This document shows, in pieces, positions 9,852 through 17,663 of a stretch of DNA of 46,547 nt. This stretch comes from JBCDCB01 sp039182735 (GTDB lineage Bacteria > Planctomycetota > Phycisphaerae > Phycisphaerales > UBA1924), in NCBI GenBank assembly GCA_039182735.1, contig JBCDCB010000028.1, positions 1 through 46,547 on the forward strand, given 5' to 3'. Within the stretch, counting starts at the first letter, position 1, and each line of letters begins with the position of its first letter. The notes under the pieces are model-generated. The model ran no database searches. It had not been told where the DNA came from and saw only the letters and a program-made list of their open reading frames with translations. The position numbers and the translations under genes were made by a program.

Positions 9852-10265
9852 GCAGAACCCACCGAGTAGCACTTTTTGTGACCTGAGAAATTGCGGTGCA
9901 GTCCGGCACAGCCCACGGTCTCGATCCGGATGATGACCTACTGCTGCCGTACGACGAGACGAACAAGTTGCCGGTGCCCGAAGCGTCGATGTCACGGATC
10001 CGCGCGGCGCCGACCCATCACATGCGGATCGCGTCGAGTACTCGGCGTACGGAATCACGTCGCTGCCGCCCGTCGGCGATGTTGACGCCAACGGTACAAT
10101 CGACGGCGACGATTTGACGCTCCTTGGCAACCTGGCGAGCCAGAACGCGACGCACGGCGACGGTGTGTACCGGGCGGACGCGGACTTGGACACCGATGGC
10201 GACTTGGCCGCGGATGCTTCCGCTCAAGTTCTCGCTGGTCTGATGATCCGGCCTGGAATTGAAGG
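9852..10265. other. 414-base non-coding stretch holding debris of the RHS locus
   Basis: No intact gene is seen between the immunity gene and the DUF899-like gene. The first part (9852-9982) has one short open stretch reading GLDPDDDLLLPYDETNK (around 9917-9967) that matches nothing I recognise. The second part (9983 to about 10220) is a diverged copy of the dockerin-bearing end of the RHS core (separate entry). The remainder merges into the 3' end of the minus-strand gene. Confidence 0.6.
9983..10220 (+). pseudogene. Remnant of a second RHS core segment with dockerin-like loops
   Basis: This stretch matches 8032 to about 8269 of the RHS gene almost base for base at its start, with a constant offset of 1951. 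It encodes the same VEYSAYGITSLPP stretch and the loops GTIDGDDLTLLGNL and ADLDTDGD. The reading frame of the gene is kept but there is no start codon, RHS shell or tip. Similarity fades after about 10220, where the frame reads into sequence antisense to the next gene. Displaced, promoterless tips carrying a little core homology are typical of RHS/CDI loci. Here the tip has been lost or truncated. GCGTCGATGTCACGGATCC marks the abrupt left junction. Confidence 0.8.
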
Positions 10266-10820
10266 CTACTTCGGTGTCCATCCCGCGTGGCGGTCTTTGA
10301 GCAGATCGAACAGCGGCCAGACGGCGCAGAAGTCGTCGCCCGGGCCGAAGGGCGAGTGGCTGATTCGGCTGACGGAGCCATCGGCGTTCTTATAAAAGGC
10401 CGACACGCCGGGGAGTTGTTTGCCGTCGCGGGTCTTGTAGCCCATGGCGTGCGCGAAGCCCGACTCGTGCCCGCTCACGCAGCGGAAGTTCCACCCGCGT
10501 GACTCGGCGTGTTTCTTCACCGTCGCGGGCGGGTCGTCGCTGCAGAGCACGAACGCGCATCGTCGCTCGATGTGCTCCGTGAACCCGCGGAAGCCGTCGG
10601 CCCAGAGCGTGCAGTAGCTGCAGAACGCGCCCATGTTGTGTACGACGAGCAAATCGCGGTGCTCGCCGAAGAGCTCGCGAAGTGTGACGGGTGCACCGTT
10701 GAGGTCGTGGAGCGTCCAGTCATCGACGGGTTCGGGCCCCCCTGCTCGGATGGCCGCGAGCAGTTCGGCCTTCGCGCTGACAACCTTCTCGTACGCGGCC
10801 TGCACTTCGGGCGTTGCCAT
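10266..10820 (-). CDS. DUF899-like thioredoxin-fold protein
   Basis: A 184-residue cytosolic protein beginning MATPEVQ, with GGGAG about 8 bases upstream of the ATG. The sequence follows the DUF899 / AhpC-TSA-like pattern. An N-terminal helix is followed by WTLHDLNG and VTLRELFGEHRDLLVVHNMG, then FCSYCTLWADGF, which is the position of the redox motif (here C-S-Y-C). Next come a Ser/Asp-rich strand, ESRGWNFRCVSG, and a LPGVSAFYKNADG hairpin. The family is of unknown function with a thioredoxin-like fold and a CxxC-like motif. A role as a peroxidase or disulfide protein is plausible but unproven. It faces away from the pyr operon and is separated from the upstream gene by a probable terminator, so it probably forms its own unit. 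Confidence 0.8.
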   Translation of the reverse strand: MATPEVQAAYEKVVSAKAELLAAIRAGGPEPVDDWTLHDLNGAPVTLRELFGEHRDLLVVHNMGAFCSYCTLWADGFRGFTEHIERRCAFVLCSDDPPATVKKHAESRGWNFRCVSGHESGFAHAMGYKTRDGKQLPGVSAFYKNADGSVSRISHSPFGPGDDFCAVWPLFDLLKDRHAGWTPK

Positions 10821-10905
10821 GTGTGAGCTCCCGCTGTGAATCAAGTGAACTGATGGTACCTCGCGGGGTGGTCGGCCCGATCGCGTGCTGTTTTCCATGA
10901 ACAAA

Positions 10906-10930
10906 GCCCCCGGCCGTGATGGCTGAGGGC
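10906..10930 (-). terminator. Probable intrinsic terminator after the PEP-CTERM-type gene
   Basis: On the minus strand, GCCCTCAGCC-ATCAC-GGCCGGGGGC can form a ten-pair stem with two G-U pairs. It is followed by TTTG, and it begins 35 bases after the stop of the gene ending at 10966. The U-run is short, so termination may be partial. Confidence 0.55.
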
Positions 10931-10965
10931 CTCGGGTGCATACACGTCGAAGTGTGGTGTCTGAA

Positions 10966-12297
10966 TCAGGCGCGGCGGCGGCGTCCGGCAGTGAAGCCGA
11001 GAGCACCGACGACTGCAATCGTTCCGGGTGCCGGGACGGTGATGCGGAAGGCGCCTTCGAGTTCATCACCGTTGTCGAGGATGACGTCGGCGGTGAAGAA
11101 GACGTCGAAACGGCCGGCAGAGTCGGTCGCGCCGAGGGCGAGTTCATCGATGCCGGTGAAGTCATCGAGGACGGCGCCCTGGTCGTTCGCGTCGATGACG
11201 CCGTCGCCGTTCCAATCGACGAGGTCGCCTTCGCTGACAACGAGCTGGCCGTTGGCCATAAGGATTTCGAGGGAGCCGCTGCCGAAGTCGGCGCCCCAGA
11301 TGGCGGCCCAGTCGCCGGCTTCGTTCATCTGCGCGGCATCGATGGAGGCGTCGAGCGTGCCGCCGGCGAAGGAGTCGCCCTGACGGAGGATGATCTGCCC
11401 GTTGACGAGGAGGAACTCGTCGGTCGCGGTGTCGCCGTTGGTGTCGCCGGTGATGAGGAAGTCGCCGGCGTCGTTGATGCCGACGTTATCGAAGTTGTCC
11501 CAGGCTTCCCCGCCGATCCCACCGACCGAGGCTGGCACCGCGACGCCTTCCTGAACGAATGTGCCGCCGAGGGTGATGGCCTGGCCGTTGATCACCATGA
11601 CGTTGTCGTCGGCGGACGAACCGGTATCGACGTTGACCTCGGAGATGTAGGTCTGGCCGGTGTCGGAGACCCGGGAGTCGAAGGAGATCGAGCTGCCCCC
11701 GATGAGGACGTTGGGCAGACCGGCGTCTACGGAGTCGCCGCCCTGGAGGACGATCTGGTTGCCGATGTAGAGGAAGCGGTTTTGGGTGGAGCCGCCGACG
11801 GAATCGGTGACGCCCCCGATGAACCAGGGCTGCCCGTTCGCGGTCATGCCCGGGCGGCTCCCGAAGGAGGCGAGGGTGTTGACGGGGTCGTTGCCGAAGG
11901 GCTGGCCGTCGATGAGGATCGGGTTGTCGTCAACGAAGACGGAGTCGCCCTCGTCGATCGTCGCGGAGTAGGTCAACGATCCGCTGTCGCTGATGCCGAT
12001 GCGGAACTCGAAGGCGGTCTGGTTGAATCCGGCGACCATGCCCTCGGTTCGGAGGGTCTTGGCCGCGAGGCCGACGGGCTCGCCGATGGCGTGGCTCTGG
12101 GTGACGTTGCCGGCGGCGTCTTCGGAAGCCGCCTGGAAGACGTAGCCGCCGACGGCGTTGGCGTCGGGCGAGCCGATGCCCGTGATGGTCTGTGTGGCGT
12201 CGCCGGGGAGCGTGTCGCCTTCGCGGAAGAGGGCGGAAGCGGTGCTGGCGTGCGCGACCGAAGCCGCCATGCCGGAAACACCCACCACGAGCAGCAT
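10966..12297 (-). CDS. PEP-CTERM-type secreted protein with tandem repeats; signal peptide interrupted by TAG
   Basis: The frame as given has 443 residues. It opens with a hydrophobic secretion segment (LLVVGVSGMAASVAHA), then about five repeats of 60-70 residues, each with an ..NGQ.I.L..GD.. strand pair (IVLQGGD, IILRQGD, LVVSEGD). These resemble the NxxGxxAF tandem-repeat proteins of planctomycetes. A DWNGDGVIDAND calcium-loop motif follows near the end. The C-terminus PAPGTIAVVGALGF-TAGRRRRA is a sorting tail: PAPG, a membrane segment, then arginines. The natural start appears to be the ATG at 12315, preceded by GGAGG and GGGAG, giving MNKTQ; but the next codon is TAG (12300-12298), immediately followed by this ATG. 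Either the gene is inactivated or miscalled at one base, or translation restarts. The inferred location is the cell surface. Confidence 0.75.
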   Translation of the reverse strand: MLLVVGVSGMAASVAHASTASALFREGDTLPGDATQTITGIGSPDANAVGGYVFQAASEDAAGNVTQSHAIGEPVGLAAKTLRTEGMVAGFNQTAFEFRIGISDSGSLTYSATIDEGDSVFVDDNPILIDGQPFGNDPVNTLASFGSRPGMTANGQPWFIGGVTDSVGGSTQNRFLYIGNQIVLQGGDSVDAGLPNVLIGGSSISFDSRVSDTGQTYISEVNVDTGSSADDNVMVINGQAITLGGTFVQEGVAVPASVGGIGGEAWDNFDNVGINDAGDFLITGDTNGDTATDEFLLVNGQIILRQGDSFAGGTLDASIDAAQMNEAGDWAAIWGADFGSGSLEILMANGQLVVSEGDLVDWNGDGVIDANDQGAVLDDFTGIDELALGATDSAGRFDVFFTADVILDNGDELEGAFRITVPAPGTIAVVGALGFTAGRRRRA

Positions 12298-12570
12298 CTA
12301 CTGAGTCTTGTTCATCTGCGTTCTCCCTCCGGTGCGCAGCGATACACACCGGACCGCGGCGAGGCGGATCGTCATAGACTTCGATGGGCACTGAGCGACG
12401 TGCTTCGCGTGCCCTCCCTGTGGATGCCGACCGCCTCCCGAGCGGACCGGAATCCTCCCAGCCTCAATGTGTCCCAAAAACAAGCCCACGCAAGCGCCAA
12501 TCGCAGGATGTGCGTGCCGAAGCCCTCTTGTGATTGGACACGCGGCCCGAACGCGCGGATCATCGCGCCG

Positions 12571-13533
12571 ATGTCCTCGCTCGCGCCATGCCTCGGCTCA
12601 CAAAGCAAACGCGCACGTACGCTCATTTCCGTGCGCGATCTCTCTCGTGATGAGGTCGAGACGCTGCTCGATCGCGCCGCGTTCTTCCGCAGCGGCGACC
12701 ACACGGGTCTCTTCCCGGATCGAAGCGTTGCGACGATGTTCTTCGAGAACTCGACCCGCACGCGATGCTCCTTTGAGCGGGCCGCCCAGCGTCTCGGCGC
12801 GCAGGTGCTCACGTTCGAGTCCTCGAGCAGCAGCACCTCGAAGGGCGAGTCGCTCGTCGATACCGCCCAGACGATCGACGCACTCGGAGTCAACGCGATC
12901 ATCGTTCGGCACAAGAGCGTCGGCGCGCCCGGGCTCATCGACCGCTCGGTGCGCGCGCCGGTCATCAACGCCGGCGAGGGCTCGCGTGCGCACCCCTCGC
13001 AGGCGTTGCTCGATGCGCTGACGATTCGCGACCGTCTCGGAGGCATCGAGGGTCTGCGGATCGCGATCGTCGGCGACGTGCTGCACAGCAGGGTGGCGAG
13101 GTCGAACGTCGCGTTGCTCATGGCGCTTGGGGCGCGCGTGGTCCTGGTCGGCCCGCGGTCGCTGGTGCCGAGCCGGCTCGCGGAGGCGCTCGGCGTTCCC
13201 TGCGCGCACGACCTTCAAGAAGGGCTCGGGTGGGACGGCGGTGTGGACGTGGTGTACGTCCTGCGCATCCAACTCGAACGGATGAGCAGCGGATTCGTCA
13301 CCACACGGGGCGCGTACGCACGCGGGTTCGGCGTCACGCCCGCGGCGCTCGCGAGCGCCGCCGCGTCGCGCGTGCGGCTGGTCATGCACCCCGGCCCGAT
13401 GAACCGGGGCGTCGAGATCGATCCGCGCGTGCTGCTCGATGATCGCTGCGCCGTGGGCGACCAGGTCGCGAACGGTGCGCCCGTGCGCATGGCATTGCTC
13501 GAACGCGCCTTCACGGGAGGCTCAGGGCCATGA
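12571..13533 (+). CDS. pyrB: Aspartate carbamoyltransferase catalytic chain
   Basis: A 320-residue enzyme joining carbamoyl phosphate to aspartate, the first committed step of UMP synthesis. The carbamoyl-phosphate loop FENSTRTR ends near residue 65. The STSKGES loop (Lys91), the VRHK strand, HPSQALLDALTI, VYVLRIQLERM and HPGPMNRGVEI are all present. The length is normal for a catalytic chain. The ATG at 12571 gives a short N-terminal extension before the RDLSRDEVE helix. No good ribosome site is visible there, so the start is the least certain part. No regulatory chain (pyrI) gene follows. It is the first gene of the pyr cluster and overlaps pyrC by four bases. The 255 bases between it and the divergent PEP-CTERM-type gene must hold the promoter. 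No PyrR-type leader hairpin was recognised there. Confidence 0.93.
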   Translation: MSSLAPCLGSQSKRARTLISVRDLSRDEVETLLDRAAFFRSGDHTGLFPDRSVATMFFENSTRTRCSFERAAQRLGAQVLTFESSSSSTSKGESLVDTAQTIDALGVNAIIVRHKSVGAPGLIDRSVRAPVINAGEGSRAHPSQALLDALTIRDRLGGIEGLRIAIVGDVLHSRVARSNVALLMALGARVVLVGPRSLVPSRLAEALGVPCAHDLQEGLGWDGGVDVVYVLRIQLERMSSGFVTTRGAYARGFGVTPAALASAAASRVRLVMHPGPMNRGVEIDPRVLLDDRCAVGDQVANGAPVRMALLERAFTGGSGP

Positions 13534-14891
13534 GCGGCGTCACGCACATCGCGAACGCACGAGTCGTCGATCCATCACAGAACATGGACGGGCCTGGTGA
13601 AGTGCTCGTCGCGGACGGTGTGATCGCGGGCATCGGGGAACGCGTCGATGCCCCCGGCGATGCGCAGCGCATTGATGCGCGGGGACTTGTGGTGTGTCCG
13701 GGCCTGATCGACATCCACACGCATCTGCGCGAGCCCGGGGGCGAACGGAGCGAGACCGTGGCGAGCGGTGCCCGTGCCGCGGCGATGGGCGGGTTCACCA
13801 CCATCTGCTGCATGGGCAACACGTCGCCCGCGTGCGACACTCCGATGTCGGTCCGGCACACGATCGCGCAGGCGGAGCGGGCGGGGTACGCGCGTGTCCT
13901 GCCCGTCGGCACGCTCACCCGGGGGCTGGGCGGCGAAGCGCTCACGGACATCGAGGCGCTGCTCGATGCCGGCGCGGGCGCGCTCTCTGACGACGGACGC
14001 CCGTTGCTCGACAGCAACCTCATGCGTCGGGCGATGGAGCACGCGGCGCAGCGCGGGGCCGTGATTTTCGACCACTGTGAAGACCTTGCGCTCACGGGAG
14101 CCGGGGTGATTCACGAGGGCGAGGTGGCGGCGCGGCTTGGGCTGGCCGGGATCCCGCGATTGAGCGAGTCCGTCGCCGTCGCGCGCGATTGCGCGATCAC
14201 ACACCTCGTGGGGTGCCGGCTGCACGTGTGCCACGTCTCCACGCGCGAGTCTGTCGAGGCGATCCGCGTTGCCAAGGCATGGGACTGGCCAAACGGCGGC
14301 GGAGTGACGGCGGAGGTCTCCCCCCATCACCTGACGATGACCGAGCGGGATGTCGAACGCCTCGGCGCGAACGCGAAGATGAAGCCGCCTTTGAACACCG
14401 AAGCCGACCGCCTGGCGTTGATCGAGGCTGTGCGCGACGGGACGATCGACTGCATCGCGACGGACCACGCGCCGCACGCGGATGACCCGGAATCGACGCT
14501 GATCGAGGACGCGCCCTTCGGGATCATCGGGCTGGAATCGGCGCTGCCGGTGATCCTGACCGGCTTCGTGTCGGAAGGTGGCGCGGGCGCGTGGGACCTG
14601 TCGTTTGTTGTCGAGAAGATGTCCTGTGCTCCCGCGCGGGTCATGGGGTGGAGCGATCGCGGCACGCTGCGCCCCGGGGTGCCGGCGGACATCACACTCC
14701 TCGATCCCGATGCTCAGCACGAGTTCACGCTCGATCGCCTCGGGGGCAAGAGCGTGAACTGCCCGTGGCTCGGAGAGCGACTCCGCGGCCTGGTGCTCGG
14801 CACGATGGTGCGTGGGCGCTGGATCTGGGCGCACGAAGACGCGCGGGCGATGGGTCTTTCTGCTCGCTCGTCGCCTCGTGAAGTCGGGTGA
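13530..14891 (+). CDS. pyrC: Dihydroorotase (class I, PyrC)
   Basis: A 453-residue zinc amidohydrolase that closes carbamoyl-aspartate to dihydroorotate. The first metal motif is DIHTHLREPG (His63, His65), then GGFTTICCMGNTSP, the FDHCED segment, a downstream HVCHVSTRES His strand, and the catalytic Asp in CIATDHAPHAD. The C-terminal strand region returns to the small beta-sandwich built from the N-terminus (residues 1-50). The ATG overlaps the pyrB stop as ATGA, indicating translational coupling. The sequence is of the long class I type rather than the short E. coli type. A spacer of about 150 bases with no recognised gene follows before pyrF, and may allow an internal promoter. Confidence 0.93.
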   Translation: MSGVTHIANARVVDPSQNMDGPGEVLVADGVIAGIGERVDAPGDAQRIDARGLVVCPGLIDIHTHLREPGGERSETVASGARAAAMGGFTTICCMGNTSPACDTPMSVRHTIAQAERAGYARVLPVGTLTRGLGGEALTDIEALLDAGAGALSDDGRPLLDSNLMRRAMEHAAQRGAVIFDHCEDLALTGAGVIHEGEVAARLGLAGIPRLSESVAVARDCAITHLVGCRLHVCHVSTRESVEAIRVAKAWDWPNGGGVTAEVSPHHLTMTERDVERLGANAKMKPPLNTEADRLALIEAVRDGTIDCIATDHAPHADDPESTLIEDAPFGIIGLESALPVILTGFVSEGGAGAWDLSFVVEKMSCAPARVMGWSDRGTLRPGVPADITLLDPDAQHEFTLDRLGGKSVNCPWLGERLRGLVLGTMVRGRWIWAHEDARAMGLSARSSPREVG

Positions 14892-15040
14892 ACGCCTACA
14901 CTCCGCGTTTAGATGAACAGCGCTTATGCGACGCGGAAGCCGACCGCCTGGCACGTCGCTCTTCGACGTGTAAATCTTCGGCGCTGTCCTGCTTTCCGAA
15001 CTGTTTTGATGTGGCGGACCGAGCGCGCAGGAGGTGACGC

Positions 15041-15889
15041 GTGAGCTGTGCCGCGCTCGATCTGCTTCGCGCTTCGTGTGCGCGCACCGGCGCGATGCTG
15101 AGCGTGGGGCTGGAGCCCGACATCGCGCGATTGCCGAGCGGCTTCTCGCGTGATCTGGATGGGTGCGAGCGGATGCTGGGTGTGGTCATCGACGCAACCC
15201 ATGCGCACGCCGCGGCCTTCAAGTTCAATCTCGCGTTCTTCGAGGCCTTCGGCGCTGACGGCTGGGCGATGCTCCAGCGCGTCCGGCGCACCATCCCGAA
15301 GGATGTGCTGGTGATCGCGGACGGCAAACGCGGCGACATCGGCACCACCGCCGAGCGGTACGCCGAGGCGATTTTCGGTCGCGACGGGCTCGACGCGCAC
15401 GCCGCGACCGTGAATCCGCTCATGGGCCGCGACGCGATCGAGCCCTTTACCGCCCACGCGGACCGGCTGACGTATCTGCTCGCACTGACCTCGAACGCCG
15501 GCGCATCGGACTTCCTGATCGACGGCACCCCCCCGCTCTTCGAGTCGATCACGGCGCGCGCAGCGGACTCCTGGAACTCGCGTGGCAACGTCGGGATCGT
15601 GGTCGGCGCGACGCGCGGCCAGACCATCGCGCGTGTGCGCGAGGTCGGCGGCGACCTGCCCTGGCTCGTGCCCGGCGTGGGCGCTCAGGGCGGCGACCTT
15701 GCTCAAGTTGTCTCGCTCGGGGGGCTGACGAATGACGCGTCGTCGTGCGGGCTGCTCGTGCATGTGACACGCGGCGTGCTACCAACCACAAATGACACGG
15801 GTGATCCGGCGGAAGCGATCGAACGCCGCGCCAAGTCGTGGGCGGAGGCGCTCCAGGGCGCACTGGCGGCGGGGGAGGAGGCGGCATGA
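15041..15889 (+). CDS. pyrF: Orotidine 5'-phosphate decarboxylase (subfamily 2)
   Basis: A 282-residue enzyme that decarboxylates OMP to UMP, the last step of the pathway. The start is GTG at 15041, preceded by a textbook AGGAGG six bases upstream (15029-15034). The core motif DGKRGDIGTTAERYA carries the catalytic Lys and Asp. FKFNLAFFEAFG and TVNPLMGRDAIEPF are typical of the longer subfamily found in mycobacteria and myxobacteria, not the 230-residue E. coli form. PGVGAQGGD near the end is the phosphate-binding segment. The stop overlaps the pyrE start as ATGA. Confidence 0.93.
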   Translation: MSCAALDLLRASCARTGAMLSVGLEPDIARLPSGFSRDLDGCERMLGVVIDATHAHAAAFKFNLAFFEAFGADGWAMLQRVRRTIPKDVLVIADGKRGDIGTTAERYAEAIFGRDGLDAHAATVNPLMGRDAIEPFTAHADRLTYLLALTSNAGASDFLIDGTPPLFESITARAADSWNSRGNVGIVVGATRGQTIARVREVGGDLPWLVPGVGAQGGDLAQVVSLGGLTNDASSCGLLVHVTRGVLPTTNDTGDPAEAIERRAKSWAEALQGALAAGEEAA

Positions 15890-16530
15890 GCGTGACGATC
15901 GATCCGACGATCGGCGACAAGGTGACGCGCTGGCTGCGAGACGCCGGCGCCATCCGATCCGGGCACTTCAAGCTCAGCAGCGGGCTGCATAGCGATCGCT
16001 ACTGCCAGTGCGCGTCCGCGCTGGAATCACCTGAGATCGCGGGCCGCCTCGCGGAGCACATGCGTCACTTGCTGCCCTCCGAGCTGCGCATCGACACCGT
16101 GCTCGCTCCCGCGCTAGGCGGCGTGGTGTGGGGGTACGAACTCGCGCGCACGCTGGCAGTGCGGTCGATCTTTGCCGAGCGGAAACCGGGTGAGACGTTC
16201 GCGTTGCGGCGCGGCTTTGCCCTGCGCCCGGGCGAACGTGTGCTGATCGCGGAGGACGTCATCACGACGGGCAAGAGCGTGCGTGAGTTGTTGCCGATCG
16301 TCGAGGCATCGAACGCCGAGTGCGTGGGGTTCGCATCGATCGTGGACCGCAGCGCCGGGGCGTTCGAGGCGATGGACTCCAACGGGTCGAATCTCCCGGC
16401 GTGGGCACTGACTCGGCTCGAGTTTCGGACGTGGGCAGAGGACGATCCGCCGAGTGACATGGCGGGTGTGCCGGTCGAATCTCCCGGTTCGCGCCACACG
16501 GCGCGGGACGGGCAGGAGGTGACGCGATGA
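15886..16530 (+). CDS. pyrE: Orotate phosphoribosyltransferase
   Basis: A 214-residue enzyme that attaches orotate to PRPP to give OMP. Visible motifs are FKLSSGLHSDRYCQC near the N-terminus, VLAPALGGVVWGYELA, FAERK, and the PRPP loop RVLIAEDVITTGKSV with the expected acidic pair. The start at 15886 overlaps the pyrF stop by four bases. The open frame extends 48 bases further upstream, but a start there would run deep into pyrF. The C-terminal tail past about residue 185 (DPPSDMAGVP onward) is a low-similarity extension. Its last bases overlap carA, again as ATGA. Confidence 0.93.
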   Translation: MSVTIDPTIGDKVTRWLRDAGAIRSGHFKLSSGLHSDRYCQCASALESPEIAGRLAEHMRHLLPSELRIDTVLAPALGGVVWGYELARTLAVRSIFAERKPGETFALRRGFALRPGERVLIAEDVITTGKSVRELLPIVEASNAECVGFASIVDRSAGAFEAMDSNGSNLPAWALTRLEFRTWAEDDPPSDMAGVPVESPGSRHTARDGQEVTR

Positions 16531-17663
16531 CGAGTGTGCGAGAGTCAACGCCGGCGGTTCGAGTGGAGCCACCGACGGCGCGCCCGGAAGTCCATCGCGC
16601 GCGCATCTTGCTCGAAGACGGCTCGACATACGAGGGTGTTTCGTTCGGGCGTCACGCGTCTACGTCGGGCGAGTTCGTCTTCTGCACCGGCATGATGGGC
16701 TACCCCGAGACGCTCACCGATCCGTCGTACTGCGGGCAGGTGGTGGTCTCGACGTACCCGATGGTCGGGAACTACGGCGTGCCCGCGCGCGACCACGCCG
16801 ACCCCATCGACGGCACACTCGAGTCCGATCGCATCTGGGTGAAGGGGCTGGTCGTGGCCGACTATTCGCCCTGGCACAGCCACTGGACATCGCGAGGCTC
16901 GCTCGGCGAGTGGCTCGATGACGAGGGCATCACGGGCGTCACGGGCATCGACACGCGCGCCCTGACCAAACGCCTGCGCGAGCACGGCTCGATGCTCGGG
17001 AAAATCGTGGTCGATGAAGCGGACTGCGACTTCGACGATCCGAACATCGAGAACCTCGCAACGCGTGTGAGCGTGCGCGAGCCCGTGACGTACGCCCCGA
17101 CCGGGAACACGCTCGCGCGGGTTGCGCTGCTCGACTGCGGCGTGAAGCTCAACATCATCCGCTCGTTGACGCGCCGGGGTGTCGAGGTGCTGCGCGTGCC
17201 GTGGGACCACCCGGTCGATGCGCTGGGTGTGGACGGGCTGATGATCTCGAATGGCCCGGGCAATCCGAGGTTTCTCCGCAGCGCCGCGCGGGTGGTCCGC
17301 ACCGCGATCGACGACGACATGCCAACGTTCGGCGTGTGCATGGGCAACCAGCTCGTCGCGCTCGCGATCGGCGCGAGCACGTTCAAGCTCAAGTACGGGC
17401 ATCGCGGGCAGAACCAACCGGTGCGCGAAGTCGGCACGCGGCGGTGCTACGTCACGAGCCAGAACCACGGCTTCGCGGTCGCGCCGGGCACGCTCCCCAA
17501 CGGCTGGAGCCCGTGGTTCGAGAACCTGAACGATGGCACGAACGAGGGGCTCCGCCACGAATCGGGGCGGTTCTTCAGCGTGCAGTTCCACCCGGAAGCG
17601 TGCCCCGGGCCCGTCGATACCGCGTTCCTGTTCGACCGCTTCGTGGAGGTGCTCACGCGATGA
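16527..17663 (+). CDS. carA: Carbamoyl-phosphate synthase small (glutaminase) subunit
   Basis: 378 residues. The N-terminal CPSase small domain (about 23-180) includes FVFCTGMMGYPETLTDPSY and GITGVTGIDTRALTK. The C-terminal class I glutamine amidotransferase domain has its nucleophile Cys271 in FGVCMGNQ and the triad partners His355 and Glu357 in QFHPEACPGP. In many CarA proteins the elbow reads CLGHQ; here it is CMGNQ. The residue changed is not one of the catalytic triad. The subunit hydrolyses glutamine and channels ammonia to CarB. It overlaps pyrE upstream and carB downstream by four bases each. Confidence 0.94.
   Translation: MTSVRESTPAVRVEPPTARPEVHRARILLEDGSTYEGVSFGRHASTSGEFVFCTGMMGYPETLTDPSYCGQVVVSTYPMVGNYGVPARDHADPIDGTLESDRIWVKGLVVADYSPWHSHWTSRGSLGEWLDDEGITGVTGIDTRALTKRLREHGSMLGKIVVDEADCDFDDPNIENLATRVSVREPVTYAPTGNTLARVALLDCGVKLNIIRSLTRRGVEVLRVPWDHPVDALGVDGLMISNGPGNPRFLRSAARVVRTAIDDDMPTFGVCMGNQLVALAIGASTFKLKYGHRGQNQPVREVGTRRCYVTSQNHGFAVAPGTLPNGWSPWFENLNDGTNEGLRHESGRFFSVQFHPEACPGPVDTAFLFDRFVEVLTR

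Noticed and set aside
9896..9982. A GTG-started short frame with LDPDDDLLLPYDE
   Set aside because: It switches into the antisense-style frame of the RHS remnant after about 30 codons and has no ribosome site or family resemblance.
10936..12570. An upstream extension of the pyrB frame, about 545 codons
   Set aside because: It lies antisense to the PEP-CTERM-type gene and reads as Asp/Gly/Val-rich mirror sequence. PyrB similarity starts only after about 12571.
14892..15040. A possible promoter or small RNA in the pyrC-pyrF spacer
   Set aside because: No convincing -35/-10 pair or strong hairpin could be fixed. Only the ribosome site of pyrF (15029-15034) is clear.
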